Part shown: positions 14,009 to 19,617 of the stretch, one piece after another | How positions within the stretch are numbered: position 1 is the first letter of the stretch | Layout: the number at the start of each line of letters is the position of its first letter | Virus record (IMG/VR): IMGVR_UViG_3300008448_000640 | Span: 1 to 24,003 of that record | DNA length: 24,003 nt | Direction: 5' to 3' (one strand) | DNA from: a virus | Translations under genes and position numbers: made by a program | The notes under the pieces: model-generated | The model's database searches: none | The model's input: only the letters and a program-made list of their open reading frames with translations | What the model was told of the DNA's origin: nothing

Positions 14009-15386
14009 AGATTTTGCCCGCAAAACATTACCATTTCTAAAAGAAGAGTATTTTAGTGATTCGTCTGAGCGTATTGTATTCAGACGAATTACTGACTTCA
14101 TGACAAAGTATAATTCTCGTCCAACACGCGAAGCAATTGGTATTGAGATTGAGTCAAGCTCAAATCTATCAGAACAAGATCATAAGCAGTCTATGGAACT
14201 GGTTCGACAACTCATCGAACCAGAGCCTAGCGATCCAACATGGCTTCTAGAGTCAACTGAATCGTTCTGTCAAGAGCGAGCTGTATTCAATGCGGTCATG
14301 GATAGTATCGCTATCCTCGATGGTAAAGATCATAACAGAACCAAGAACTCTATTCCTGAGATTCTATCAGAAGCTCTTGGTGTTTCGTTCGACAGCCATA
14401 TTGGTCACGACTTCATCGACGACTATGAAGATCGCTATGACTACTATCATCGCGTAGAAGAAAAGCTGCCATTTGATCTTGAGTATATGAACAAGGTTAC
14501 TCGTGGCGGTTTATCTCGCAAGTCACTCAATATCATCCTCGCTGGCACGGGTGTTGGTAAGACGCTCGCGATGTGTCACTTCGCAGCAGCTAATCTTGCG
14601 ATGGGTAAGAACGTTCTGTATATCACCATGGAAATGGCTGAAGAAAAGATTGCAGAACGTATCGACGCGAATCTGTTGAACATTGCTACAGAAGATATCA
14701 AGCAGCTTCCGCGTGATCTGTTCGAGAGCAAGATCGCTCGACTAAAAGCAAAGACTACAGGCAAGCTGATCATCAAAGAGTATCCTACTGCTTCTGCTCA
14801 CGTCGGTCACATTCGTCATGTGTTGAATGAGTTGAATCTGAAGCGCAACTTTGTTCCCGATATTATCTACATCGACTATCTCAATATCTGTTGCTCGTCG
14901 CGTATCAAAGCTGGTGGAAACGTCAACAGCTATACCTACATCAAGTCTATCGCAGAAGAACTTCGTGGACTTGCAGTTGAACGTAATCTCCCTATCGTGT
15001 CAGCTACTCAGACAACTCGTTCTGGTTACTCTAACAGCGATCCTGGTCTTGAAGATACCTCTGAGTCGTTCGGTTTGCCTGCGACTGCCGACTTTATGAT
15101 TGCACTGGTCCGCACAGATGACGCAGACGAGCGTGGTCAAATTCTAGTCAAGCAGCTCAAAAACCGCTACAGCGATCCGTCCGAAAACAAGCGTTTCTTT
15201 GTCGGGGTCGATCGGGTAAAGATGCGACTATTTGACCTCGAGGAATCTGCCCAAGACGATCTAATTGATGATAGCCGTGGTGGCAAGACAAAGCGCGCCG
15301 AAGCGGTAATGGATAACACCAAGTTTGGAATGGAAGAACGTGAAAGATCAAAGCCAAAATCCAAGTTTAGCAACTTCAAATACTGA
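13965..15386 (+). CDS. 41: Replicative DNA helicase gp41 (DnaB-like)
   Basis: The hexameric 5'-3' helicase that works with primase gp61, 473 residues like T4 gp41 (475). Walker A is GTGVGKT (194-200) in LNIILAGTGVGKTLAMCHFAA, followed by VLYITMEMAEEKIAERIDANLLN (motif 1a). The Walker B strand is IIYIDYLNIC, and later ATQTTRSGYSNSDPG provides the H3-like sensor. The N-terminus MKIELTILKNLVHNEDFARKTLPFLKEEYF is typical of T4-like gp41. The basic C-terminal tail (RERSKPKSKFSNFKY) is where T4 gp41 contacts partners. It starts 44 nt inside the previous gene, after AGGAAAG. Confidence 0.95.
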   Translation: MKIELTILKNLVHNEDFARKTLPFLKEEYFSDSSERIVFRRITDFMTKYNSRPTREAIGIEIESSSNLSEQDHKQSMELVRQLIEPEPSDPTWLLESTESFCQERAVFNAVMDSIAILDGKDHNRTKNSIPEILSEALGVSFDSHIGHDFIDDYEDRYDYYHRVEEKLPFDLEYMNKVTRGGLSRKSLNIILAGTGVGKTLAMCHFAAANLAMGKNVLYITMEMAEEKIAERIDANLLNIATEDIKQLPRDLFESKIARLKAKTTGKLIIKEYPTASAHVGHIRHVLNELNLKRNFVPDIIYIDYLNICCSSRIKAGGNVNSYTYIKSIAEELRGLAVERNLPIVSATQTTRSGYSNSDPGLEDTSESFGLPATADFMIALVRTDDADERGQILVKQLKNRYSDPSENKRFFVGVDRVKMRLFDLEESAQDDLIDDSRGGKTKRAEAVMDNTKFGMEERERSKPKSKFSNFKY

Positions 15387-15406
15387 ATGGCTAAATAGCA
15401 AGTCTA

Positions 15407-15435
15407 TTGACAATCTACAGCATTTGGAGTATGAT
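15407..15435 (+). promoter_or_regulatory. Sigma70-like promoter, TTGACA-N17-TATGAT
   Basis: TTGACA (15407-15412) and TATGAT (15430-15435) are 17 bp apart, in the 76-bp gap after gene 41. A CTAAATA at 15391-15397 just upstream could be a weak late box. The leader contains the GGGAGGT ribosome site of the metalloprotease gene. Confidence 0.65.
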
Positions 15436-15462
15436 AGTCCACTAAGCATAAAGGGAGGTGCC

Positions 15463-15990
15463 ATGATCCCAGAGGCTTTGGAATACGCAAAAAACTCCGC
15501 CCATATTACCCTTGAGGGCGGAAGCTATAGAAAAAAGAAGCTAGTAAAAAGCGCTGCCAGATGGATGCTTGGATACGTTCTAGGTACCCGTTTAGCCAAC
15601 AATATCGACCTAAACATTAGGTTCGAAGAAGACCTCAAGAATACCCCTATCTACGCCACGGTAACGTGGGAAGACAACAATCACAAACCTCGTGTCTTCG
15701 ATATGGAACTGTGTAACTACATTACAGACAGAACAATGATGCGTGTTCTCTCGCATGAGATTGTTCATATTCGTCAATATGCTACAGGCGATCTAAAAGA
15801 CTTAGCACTTCAGGCTGATTACTGTAAATGGAAGAACAAGCTCGTCAAAGTCGATGGGCAAGGTCGTGTCAGATATTGGGATCTTCCTTGGGAAATTGAA
15901 GCGCGCCGTGATGAAAAAGAAATCTTCCGTGAGTGGCGCATTGCGCATGGTTATCATTTCAAACAAAAGACTGGAGAGATTTATAAGTGA
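15463..15990 (+). CDS. SprT-like zinc metalloprotease-domain protein
   Basis: A 175-residue protein. The ATG at 15463 is chosen because it follows AAGGGAGGT and a promoter; the same frame is open back to 15325 but overlaps gene 41 and the promoter. The zinc motif HEIVH (H98, E99, H102) lies in MRVLSHEIVHIRQYATGDLKD. A probable third ligand is a glutamate in PWEIEARRDEKEI about 40 residues later, a gluzincin-like layout seen in phage SprT-type proteins. Possible roles are proteolysis of DNA-protein crosslinks (by analogy to SprT/Spartan) or host protein cleavage; neither is shown. It overlaps the glutaredoxin start (GTGA). Confidence 0.75.
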   Translation: MIPEALEYAKNSAHITLEGGSYRKKKLVKSAARWMLGYVLGTRLANNIDLNIRFEEDLKNTPIYATVTWEDNNHKPRVFDMELCNYITDRTMMRVLSHEIVHIRQYATGDLKDLALQADYCKWKNKLVKVDGQGRVRYWDLPWEIEARRDEKEIFREWRIAHGYHFKQKTGEIYK

Positions 15991-16214
15991 TCACGATCTA
16001 TAGTAAAGATAATTGTCCTTGGTGCGATAGAGCAAAAGAGCTTTTGACAAATAAGAATGAATCATATAATGAGATAAAGATCGGTCGTGATATCACCCGC
16101 GACGAGTTTATGGAACAATTTCCAAACGTCAGAACCGTCCCTTATATTTTGGTCAACGAAGAAGTGCGCGGCGGTTATGATGTTCTCGTATCTCACTACA
16201 ATTCGCTCTCATAG
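15987..16214 (+). CDS. Glutaredoxin
   Basis: A 75-residue thiol-disulfide carrier that starts with GTG at 15987 (GTGA overlap with the previous stop, GGAGAG ribosome site). The redox motif is CPWC in IYSKDNCPWCDRAKELL. The cis-proline is in VRTVPYILVNEE, and a GGYDVL loop binds glutathione. T4 NrdC is the classic phage example and supplies electrons to ribonucleotide reductase; no reductase gene is in the window. The final codons (N-S-L-S-stop) form the 5' end of the tRNA gene, so the two genes overlap by 10 nt. Confidence 0.92.
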   Translation: MITIYSKDNCPWCDRAKELLTNKNESYNEIKIGRDITRDEFMEQFPNVRTVPYILVNEEVRGGYDVLVSHYNSLS

Positions 16215-16281
16215 CTTAGTGGTCTAAAGCCAACCGCTCATAACGGTTTGATCCTAGGTTCGAATCCTAGTGGGAGCCCCA
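16205..16281 (+). tRNA. tRNA with CAT anticodon (Met or Ile2), CCA encoded
   Basis: A full cloverleaf of 77 nt. The acceptor GCTCTCA pairs with TGGGAGC (one T-G). The D arm is GCTT/AAGC, and the anticodon stem AACCG/CGGTT holds the loop CTCATAA (anticodon CAT). The T arm is CTAGG-TTCGAAT-CCTAG, followed by discriminator C and an encoded CCA. CAT may mean elongator Met or, if the C is modified to lysidine, Ile for ATA codons; initiator is unlikely because the GGG/CCC pairs of the anticodon stem are absent. The discriminator C is unusual for both, so the charging identity is open. It overlaps the glutaredoxin stop. Confidence 0.93.
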
Positions 16282-16284
16282 GTT

Positions 16285-16292
16285 TATAAATA
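16285..16292 (+). promoter_or_regulatory. T4-type late promoter box TATAAATA
   Basis: An exact TATAAATA three bases after the tRNA CCA. T4 late RNA starts about six bases after the box, that is near 16298, which is the second base of the following ATG. Confidence 0.65.
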
Positions 16293-16296
16293 AATA

Positions 16297-16668
16297 ATGC
16301 GCAAAATCGCAGCTACAGTGATCATGTCGATCACTCTGTGCGGCTGTACGATTTCTAATGTAGAACAGCCGCGCATCGTCAGTTCATACCAAGTAAAAGC
16401 CTCATGGTATGAATGTTGTAAGAAAACCGCAAACGGAGAAAAATTCGATCCAGAAGGAATGACTGCGGCTCATCGCAGCTTGAAGTTTGGGACGAGGCTT
16501 AGACTAACAAATCCCAGCAATGGTAAATCAGTCATCGTTAGGATCAACGACCGTGGTCCCTTCATAAAGGGTGTTGATCTAGACGTTTCGAGAGGTGTTG
16601 CAAGATATTTGGATATGATAAAGAAAGGTCATGCCAAACTTCTTGTCGAACAGTTGGCTCATGACTAA
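16297..16668 (+). CDS. RlpA-like double-psi beta-barrel lipoprotein
   Basis: A 123-residue protein with a lipoprotein signal peptide: MRK start, short hydrophobic core and lipobox TLCGC, so the mature protein would begin at Cys17. The rest is the RlpA domain: VKASWYECCKKTANGEKFDPEGMTAAHRSLKFGT, then VIVRINDRGPFIKGVDLDVSRGVA with the conserved D-R-G-P-F and D-x-D/S catalytic-type segment. Bacterial RlpA is a lytic transglycosylase acting on naked glycan strands. In a phage it may assist lysis or modify the envelope. No ribosome site precedes the ATG; the late box ends four bases before it. Translation may need a transcript from further upstream, or the later in-frame ATG at 16324, which would spoil the signal peptide. 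A terminator follows. Confidence 0.82.
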   Translation: MRKIAATVIMSITLCGCTISNVEQPRIVSSYQVKASWYECCKKTANGEKFDPEGMTAAHRSLKFGTRLRLTNPSNGKSVIVRINDRGPFIKGVDLDVSRGVARYLDMIKKGHAKLLVEQLAHD

Positions 16669-16693
16669 GGAGGTGCTTGTTTTGTCATGAGTC

Positions 16694-16728
16694 GGGGAGG
16701 CGTGTGGTGCGCCTCCCCTTTTGCTTTT
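16694..16728 (+). terminator. Strong rho-independent terminator
   Basis: GGGGAGGCG (16694-16702) and CGCCTCCCC (16710-16718) form a perfect 9-bp GC-rich stem with a 7-base loop, followed by TTTTGCTTTT. It ends the rlpA-like unit. The last T of its tract is the first base of the next late promoter, so termination and restart share sequence. Confidence 0.92.
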
Positions 16729-16735
16729 ATAAATA
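16728..16735 (+). promoter_or_regulatory. T4-type late promoter box TATAAATA
   Basis: Exact TATAAATA right after the terminator. The expected RNA start is near 16741, two bases before the ATG at 16743, so the HAD gene mRNA would be practically leaderless. Confidence 0.8.
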
Positions 16736-16742
16736 GGGCTAG

Positions 16743-17354
16743 ATGTTAGGATTCAAAGAATATATCGCCGAAAATGTCGGAGCAGGAAGTTTGTCGGTAT
16801 TTGATATCGACGATACGCTTTTTCATACGACAACGAAGGTCTATGTTACTAAAGGGGGAAAGAAGGTCGGCGAACTTTCCCCCGCCGAATTCAATGTATA
16901 CAAACTAAAGCCAGGCGAAGAATTTGACTTCGCACAGTTTCGTTCAGCAGAGGTATTTGCTAAGACTGCAAAGCCAATTGAAACTGTATTCAAGACAGCT
17001 AAGAAAATGATCAATCGTTTTCGTGCGCATCCTAACAAGCGTATCATTATCTGCACGGCTCGCGCTGATCTTGATGACAAGCATCTGTTTCTCGATACGT
17101 TCAAGAAGTATGGATTTGATATTAGCAAGGTTCATGTTTACCGTGCTGGTAATATCAAAGCTCCAGGTGCAGAAGCTAAGAAGCAGATCGTACGCGATCA
17201 GATGAAAGCTGGTCAGTATTCTTTTGCTCGTATGTTTGATGATGCAAAAGCAAATCTTGATAAGTTTTTAGAACTCAAGCAAGAGTTTCCAGAAGTAAAC
17301 TTCGAAGCGTTTCTCATTCATGAGGACGGTCGCATCACAAGGTATCAAAGCTAA
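16743..17354 (+). CDS. HAD-family phosphatase with capsid-targeting-like N-terminus
   Basis: A 203-residue HAD hydrolase. Motif I is FDIDDTLF (D21, D23, T25), motif II is IIICTAR, and the acidic motif IV is ARMFDDAKANLDKF. The layout resembles the 3'-phosphatase domain of T4 polynucleotide kinase and related small HAD proteins, so a nucleic-acid or nucleotide phosphate is a plausible substrate. The first ten residues, MLGFKEYIAE, closely parallel the T4 capsid-targeting peptide MKTYQEFIAE that sends internal proteins into the prohead and is removed by gp21 after the Glu; here cleavage would leave NVGAG. There is no ribosome site, and a late box lies eight bases upstream. It overlaps the next gene by one base. 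Confidence 0.83.
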   Translation: MLGFKEYIAENVGAGSLSVFDIDDTLFHTTTKVYVTKGGKKVGELSPAEFNVYKLKPGEEFDFAQFRSAEVFAKTAKPIETVFKTAKKMINRFRAHPNKRIIICTARADLDDKHLFLDTFKKYGFDISKVHVYRAGNIKAPGAEAKKQIVRDQMKAGQYSFARMFDDAKANLDKFLELKQEFPEVNFEAFLIHEDGRITRYQS

Positions 17355-18148
17355 TGGCTCAAGAAGGTTTTTTATACGAGTCTAATGCATATACTGCTCT
17401 GCAGAAATTCAAAATTTCTACGGGCGGTGTAGCGGGAGCTTCTCACGACAAACCAGATTTGACAGTTCAGAGAGGAACAAAGAAGGCTGGTGTTGAGCTA
17501 AAAAATGCTCCAACTGCTGCAGGTTCTCTTGTTATGAAATATCATAACGGTAAGTGGAGCTATGGTGCTTATAAAGGTGAGATTGAAAAAGAGTTTATCC
17601 ACGATATGGCAGAAGCAAACGATCTACTAAAGAATATGAATACAAGCGGATCAGCAGGCGCAAATTGGAGAGGAAAGATTCCACACCTTCAAAACGATGC
17701 TACTGGCAAAAAAATTCTTATTCCACCTAGCATGGACAAAAGAAAAGCATACGCGGCAGATATCAAAAAGTTTGGCGGCGAAAATGAAGTTCATATCGAT
17801 ATACCTGCAAGTATGATTTGTGCATACTATATCAAGAAGAAGTGTTCTTATATCAATGTCGGAACACATGGATTGTTTACACTAAACGGACAAGATACTT
17901 TAGGTCTAAATAAAATTTTAGAAAAGAATGGTCTTGATCCACTTCCTGATTTTTCATCAAATGCTTCAGCAAGAATTCGCGTTCGTTGTCAATCAAAAGG
18001 TGGTGGTGACTATCAGTTTGTAACGACCATGGAATTTAGTCGTGTTAGCAAATCTCCATACAATCTAGCTCCTATTCAAAAAGGAAGCAAGTCAACTATT
18101 GACGCAGCCGCATTGAAAAAAGATCCAATACTATTGGCGTTCAAATAA
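17354..18148 (+). CDS. Putative PD-(D/E)XK-type nuclease
   Basis: A 264-residue protein starting one base within the HAD stop (TAATG). The N-terminal part, EGFLYESNAYTALQKF then SHDKPDLTV and KAGVELKNAPTAAGSLVMKY, gives a helix, an acidic residue (D in KPDLTV) and then E-L-K. This is the usual D...ExK core of restriction-like nucleases with a following strand. The remaining 180 residues (VHIDIPASMICAYYIKKK, then RIRVRCQSKGGGDYQFVTTMEFSR) are beta-rich. I recall similar phage proteins of unknown function. It lies between a phosphatase and a ligase-fold protein, which supports a role on nucleic acids. Activity is inferred from the motif only. Confidence 0.62.
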   Translation: MAQEGFLYESNAYTALQKFKISTGGVAGASHDKPDLTVQRGTKKAGVELKNAPTAAGSLVMKYHNGKWSYGAYKGEIEKEFIHDMAEANDLLKNMNTSGSAGANWRGKIPHLQNDATGKKILIPPSMDKRKAYAADIKKFGGENEVHIDIPASMICAYYIKKKCSYINVGTHGLFTLNGQDTLGLNKILEKNGLDPLPDFSSNASARIRVRCQSKGGGDYQFVTTMEFSRVSKSPYNLAPIQKGSKSTIDAAALKKDPILLAFK

Positions 18149-19380
18149 TGAAAAAGTTATCTACCTTTATTACTGAAGAAAAGAACCTTCACATGGAACA
18201 TCTTGAGGACTTGATCCTCAATGATGGTGTTGAAGGCGCACAGCAAATCTTTAGATTCCTGAACGCAACGCGCGATATGCTCGCTGGTCATACGAAGACG
18301 CGAGTGTCTGCCACAGTCAAGTGGGATGGTGCTCCATCTATCTTTGTTGGTGTTGATCCTCGCGACGGCAAGTTCTTTGTTGCGAAAAAAGGTATCTTCA
18401 ATAAGAATCCTAAAGTCTATAAGACACAGGCTGACATTGACGCAGACCTGAGTGGTGAACTTGCAGATAAGTTTACAATTGCGCTGCGCGAGTTCAAAAA
18501 GCTCGGTATCAAGTCTGGTGTTTATCAAGGTGACCTAATGTTTACCAAGGGTGATGTCAAGGTAGAAACACTTGATGATGTCAAGTTCTATACGTTTCAA
18601 CCAAATACAATTGTATATGCAGTTCCTGTAAATTCTTCGCTTGGTAAAACTATCAAAGCTGCAAGCATTGGTGTTGTGTGGCATACAACTTACGAGGGTA
18701 ATAGCTTCGAGTCAATGAAAGCTACGTTTGCTAAAGGTATCGTAAGCAAGCTAAAGAAAGTTGCTACGATTTGGATGGATGATGCAACATACAAAGACGT
18801 TAGCGGAACTGCTACATTCACCGCAGCCGAAACTAAAGCATTCAACGCTATCCTTGCTCAGGCTGATCAAATTATCAAGCACATTCCACACGAAGCTCTA
18901 AACTTGATTAGCTCAGATGACGAGCTACTAATTCGCGTCAAAGCTTATAACAACAGCAAGATCCGTGCAGGTCAAACAATTGCAAATACAACTTCGCATG
19001 TTGCGGGGCTTATTCATTACCTAAATGATTATTACATGAAGGAAGCTGCGAAGAAGAAAACTGACGCTGGTAAGAAAGCTCAGAAGGATAAATTCCAAAA
19101 GGTCTTTGCGCCAATCGCAAGAACTCCGCTTGTTCAACTCAAGCAGATTTTTGATTTCATGAATGTGGTTGTTGAGGCTAAGAAGATGATCATCGCTAAG
19201 ATGAATACGTCAGCAACTGTTAGTACCTTTATTCGTACACAAACCGGACTAAAGGTTACAGCCCCAGAAGGATATGTTGCTGTCGATCATCTATCTGGCG
19301 GTGCGGTCAAGCTGGTTGACAGACTTGGCTTTAGTCAGGCTAACTTTAGTACAGAAGTAATCAAGGGATGGGAGAGGTAA
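18148..19380 (+). CDS. Ligase-fold nucleotidyltransferase-like protein (DUF6267-like), capsid-targeting-like N-terminus
   Basis: A 410-residue protein starting one base inside the previous stop. It has the layout of a covalent nucleotidyltransferase (DNA/RNA ligase fold). Motif I is KWDGAPS (K58 as adenylated lysine), GVYQGDLMF may be motif III, APEGYVAV carries the E-G of motif IV (E374), and AVKLVDR carries motif V (K388). A long helical region (about 230-345) separates the last motifs. T4-like phages of marine and rhizobial hosts carry similar proteins annotated as unknown (DUF6267, from memory). It starts MKKLSTFITE followed by EKN, again like a capsid-targeting peptide with a prohead-protease site. 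Whether it seals DNA or RNA, or is only a fold relative, is not known. Confidence 0.72.
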   Translation: MKKLSTFITEEKNLHMEHLEDLILNDGVEGAQQIFRFLNATRDMLAGHTKTRVSATVKWDGAPSIFVGVDPRDGKFFVAKKGIFNKNPKVYKTQADIDADLSGELADKFTIALREFKKLGIKSGVYQGDLMFTKGDVKVETLDDVKFYTFQPNTIVYAVPVNSSLGKTIKAASIGVVWHTTYEGNSFESMKATFAKGIVSKLKKVATIWMDDATYKDVSGTATFTAAETKAFNAILAQADQIIKHIPHEALNLISSDDELLIRVKAYNNSKIRAGQTIANTTSHVAGLIHYLNDYYMKEAAKKKTDAGKKAQKDKFQKVFAPIARTPLVQLKQIFDFMNVVVEAKKMIIAKMNTSATVSTFIRTQTGLKVTAPEGYVAVDHLSGGAVKLVDRLGFSQANFSTEVIKGWER

Positions 19381-19381
19381 C

Positions 19382-19486
19382 ATGGATATCATTATCGGTT
19401 TTGCACTCGGTCTTATTGTTGGTTGGAACTTCCTACCACAGCCATCTATTGTAAAAGGATGGATTGACAAGCTACGCGGTAAGTAA
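19382..19486 (+). CDS. 34-residue membrane protein
   Basis: MDIIIGFALGLIVGWNF is one hydrophobic helix, followed by a short basic tail (GWIDKLRGK). The ribosome site GGGAGAGG lies at the end of the ligase-fold gene, one base from the ATG of this one after its stop. Tiny proteins of the same form (MD-x-x-IG-x-x-x-G-x-x-x-GWNF) occur in T4-like marine phages (recalled). Small membrane modulator is all that can be said. Confidence 0.7.
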   Translation: MDIIIGFALGLIVGWNFLPQPSIVKGWIDKLRGK

Positions 19487-19509
19487 TCTGACCGGTTGAT
19501 AACAATCAA

Positions 19510-19538
19510 ATTATACCATGCGTAAATCAATTTGTCAA
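19510..19538 (-). promoter_or_regulatory. Perfect consensus sigma70 promoter on the minus strand
   Basis: Read on the minus strand, TTGACA (19538-19533) and TATAAT (19515-19510) are exact consensus hexamers with a 17-bp spacer. RNA would start near 19503 and run leftward, antisense to the 34-residue gene and the ligase-fold gene. No minus-strand gene is supported there. It stands back to back with the late box at 19546. A TTGAT/ATCAA inverted repeat (19496-19508) lies at its start site. Confidence 0.7.
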
Positions 19539-19545
19539 TACTTTT

Positions 19546-19553
19546 TATAAATA
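19546..19553 (+). promoter_or_regulatory. T4-type late promoter box TATAAATA
   Basis: Exact TATAAATA, preceded by a T run, 65 bases before the 1236-residue ORF. RNA would begin near 19559 and carry a conventional leader of about 60 nt with a GCGAGGAA ribosome site. Confidence 0.85.
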
Positions 19554-19577
19554 AGAGAGCAGACAAATCTGCTCTCT
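19554..19577 (+). repeat. 10-bp inverted repeat at the late transcription start
   Basis: AGAGAGCAGA (19554-19563) and TCTGCTCTCT (19568-19577) are perfect inverted repeats around CAAA. The left arm spans the predicted late start site, so the late mRNA would begin inside or next to the stem. No T run follows on either strand, so it is not a typical terminator. It could be an operator, or an mRNA 5' stabiliser. Confidence 0.7.
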
Positions 19578-19617
19578 ACTCATATGCGGTCAGGCTAAGG
19601 CAATCCCGCGAGGAACA

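Noticed and set aside
15391-15397. CTAAATA before the SprT-like gene
   Set aside because: A complete TTGACA-N17-TATGAT promoter lies ten bases downstream and explains expression better.
19291-19566. 91-codon minus-strand ORF near the minus-strand promoter
   Set aside because: Its start lies upstream of the predicted leftward RNA start, no ribosome site is seen, and it is antisense to supported genes.
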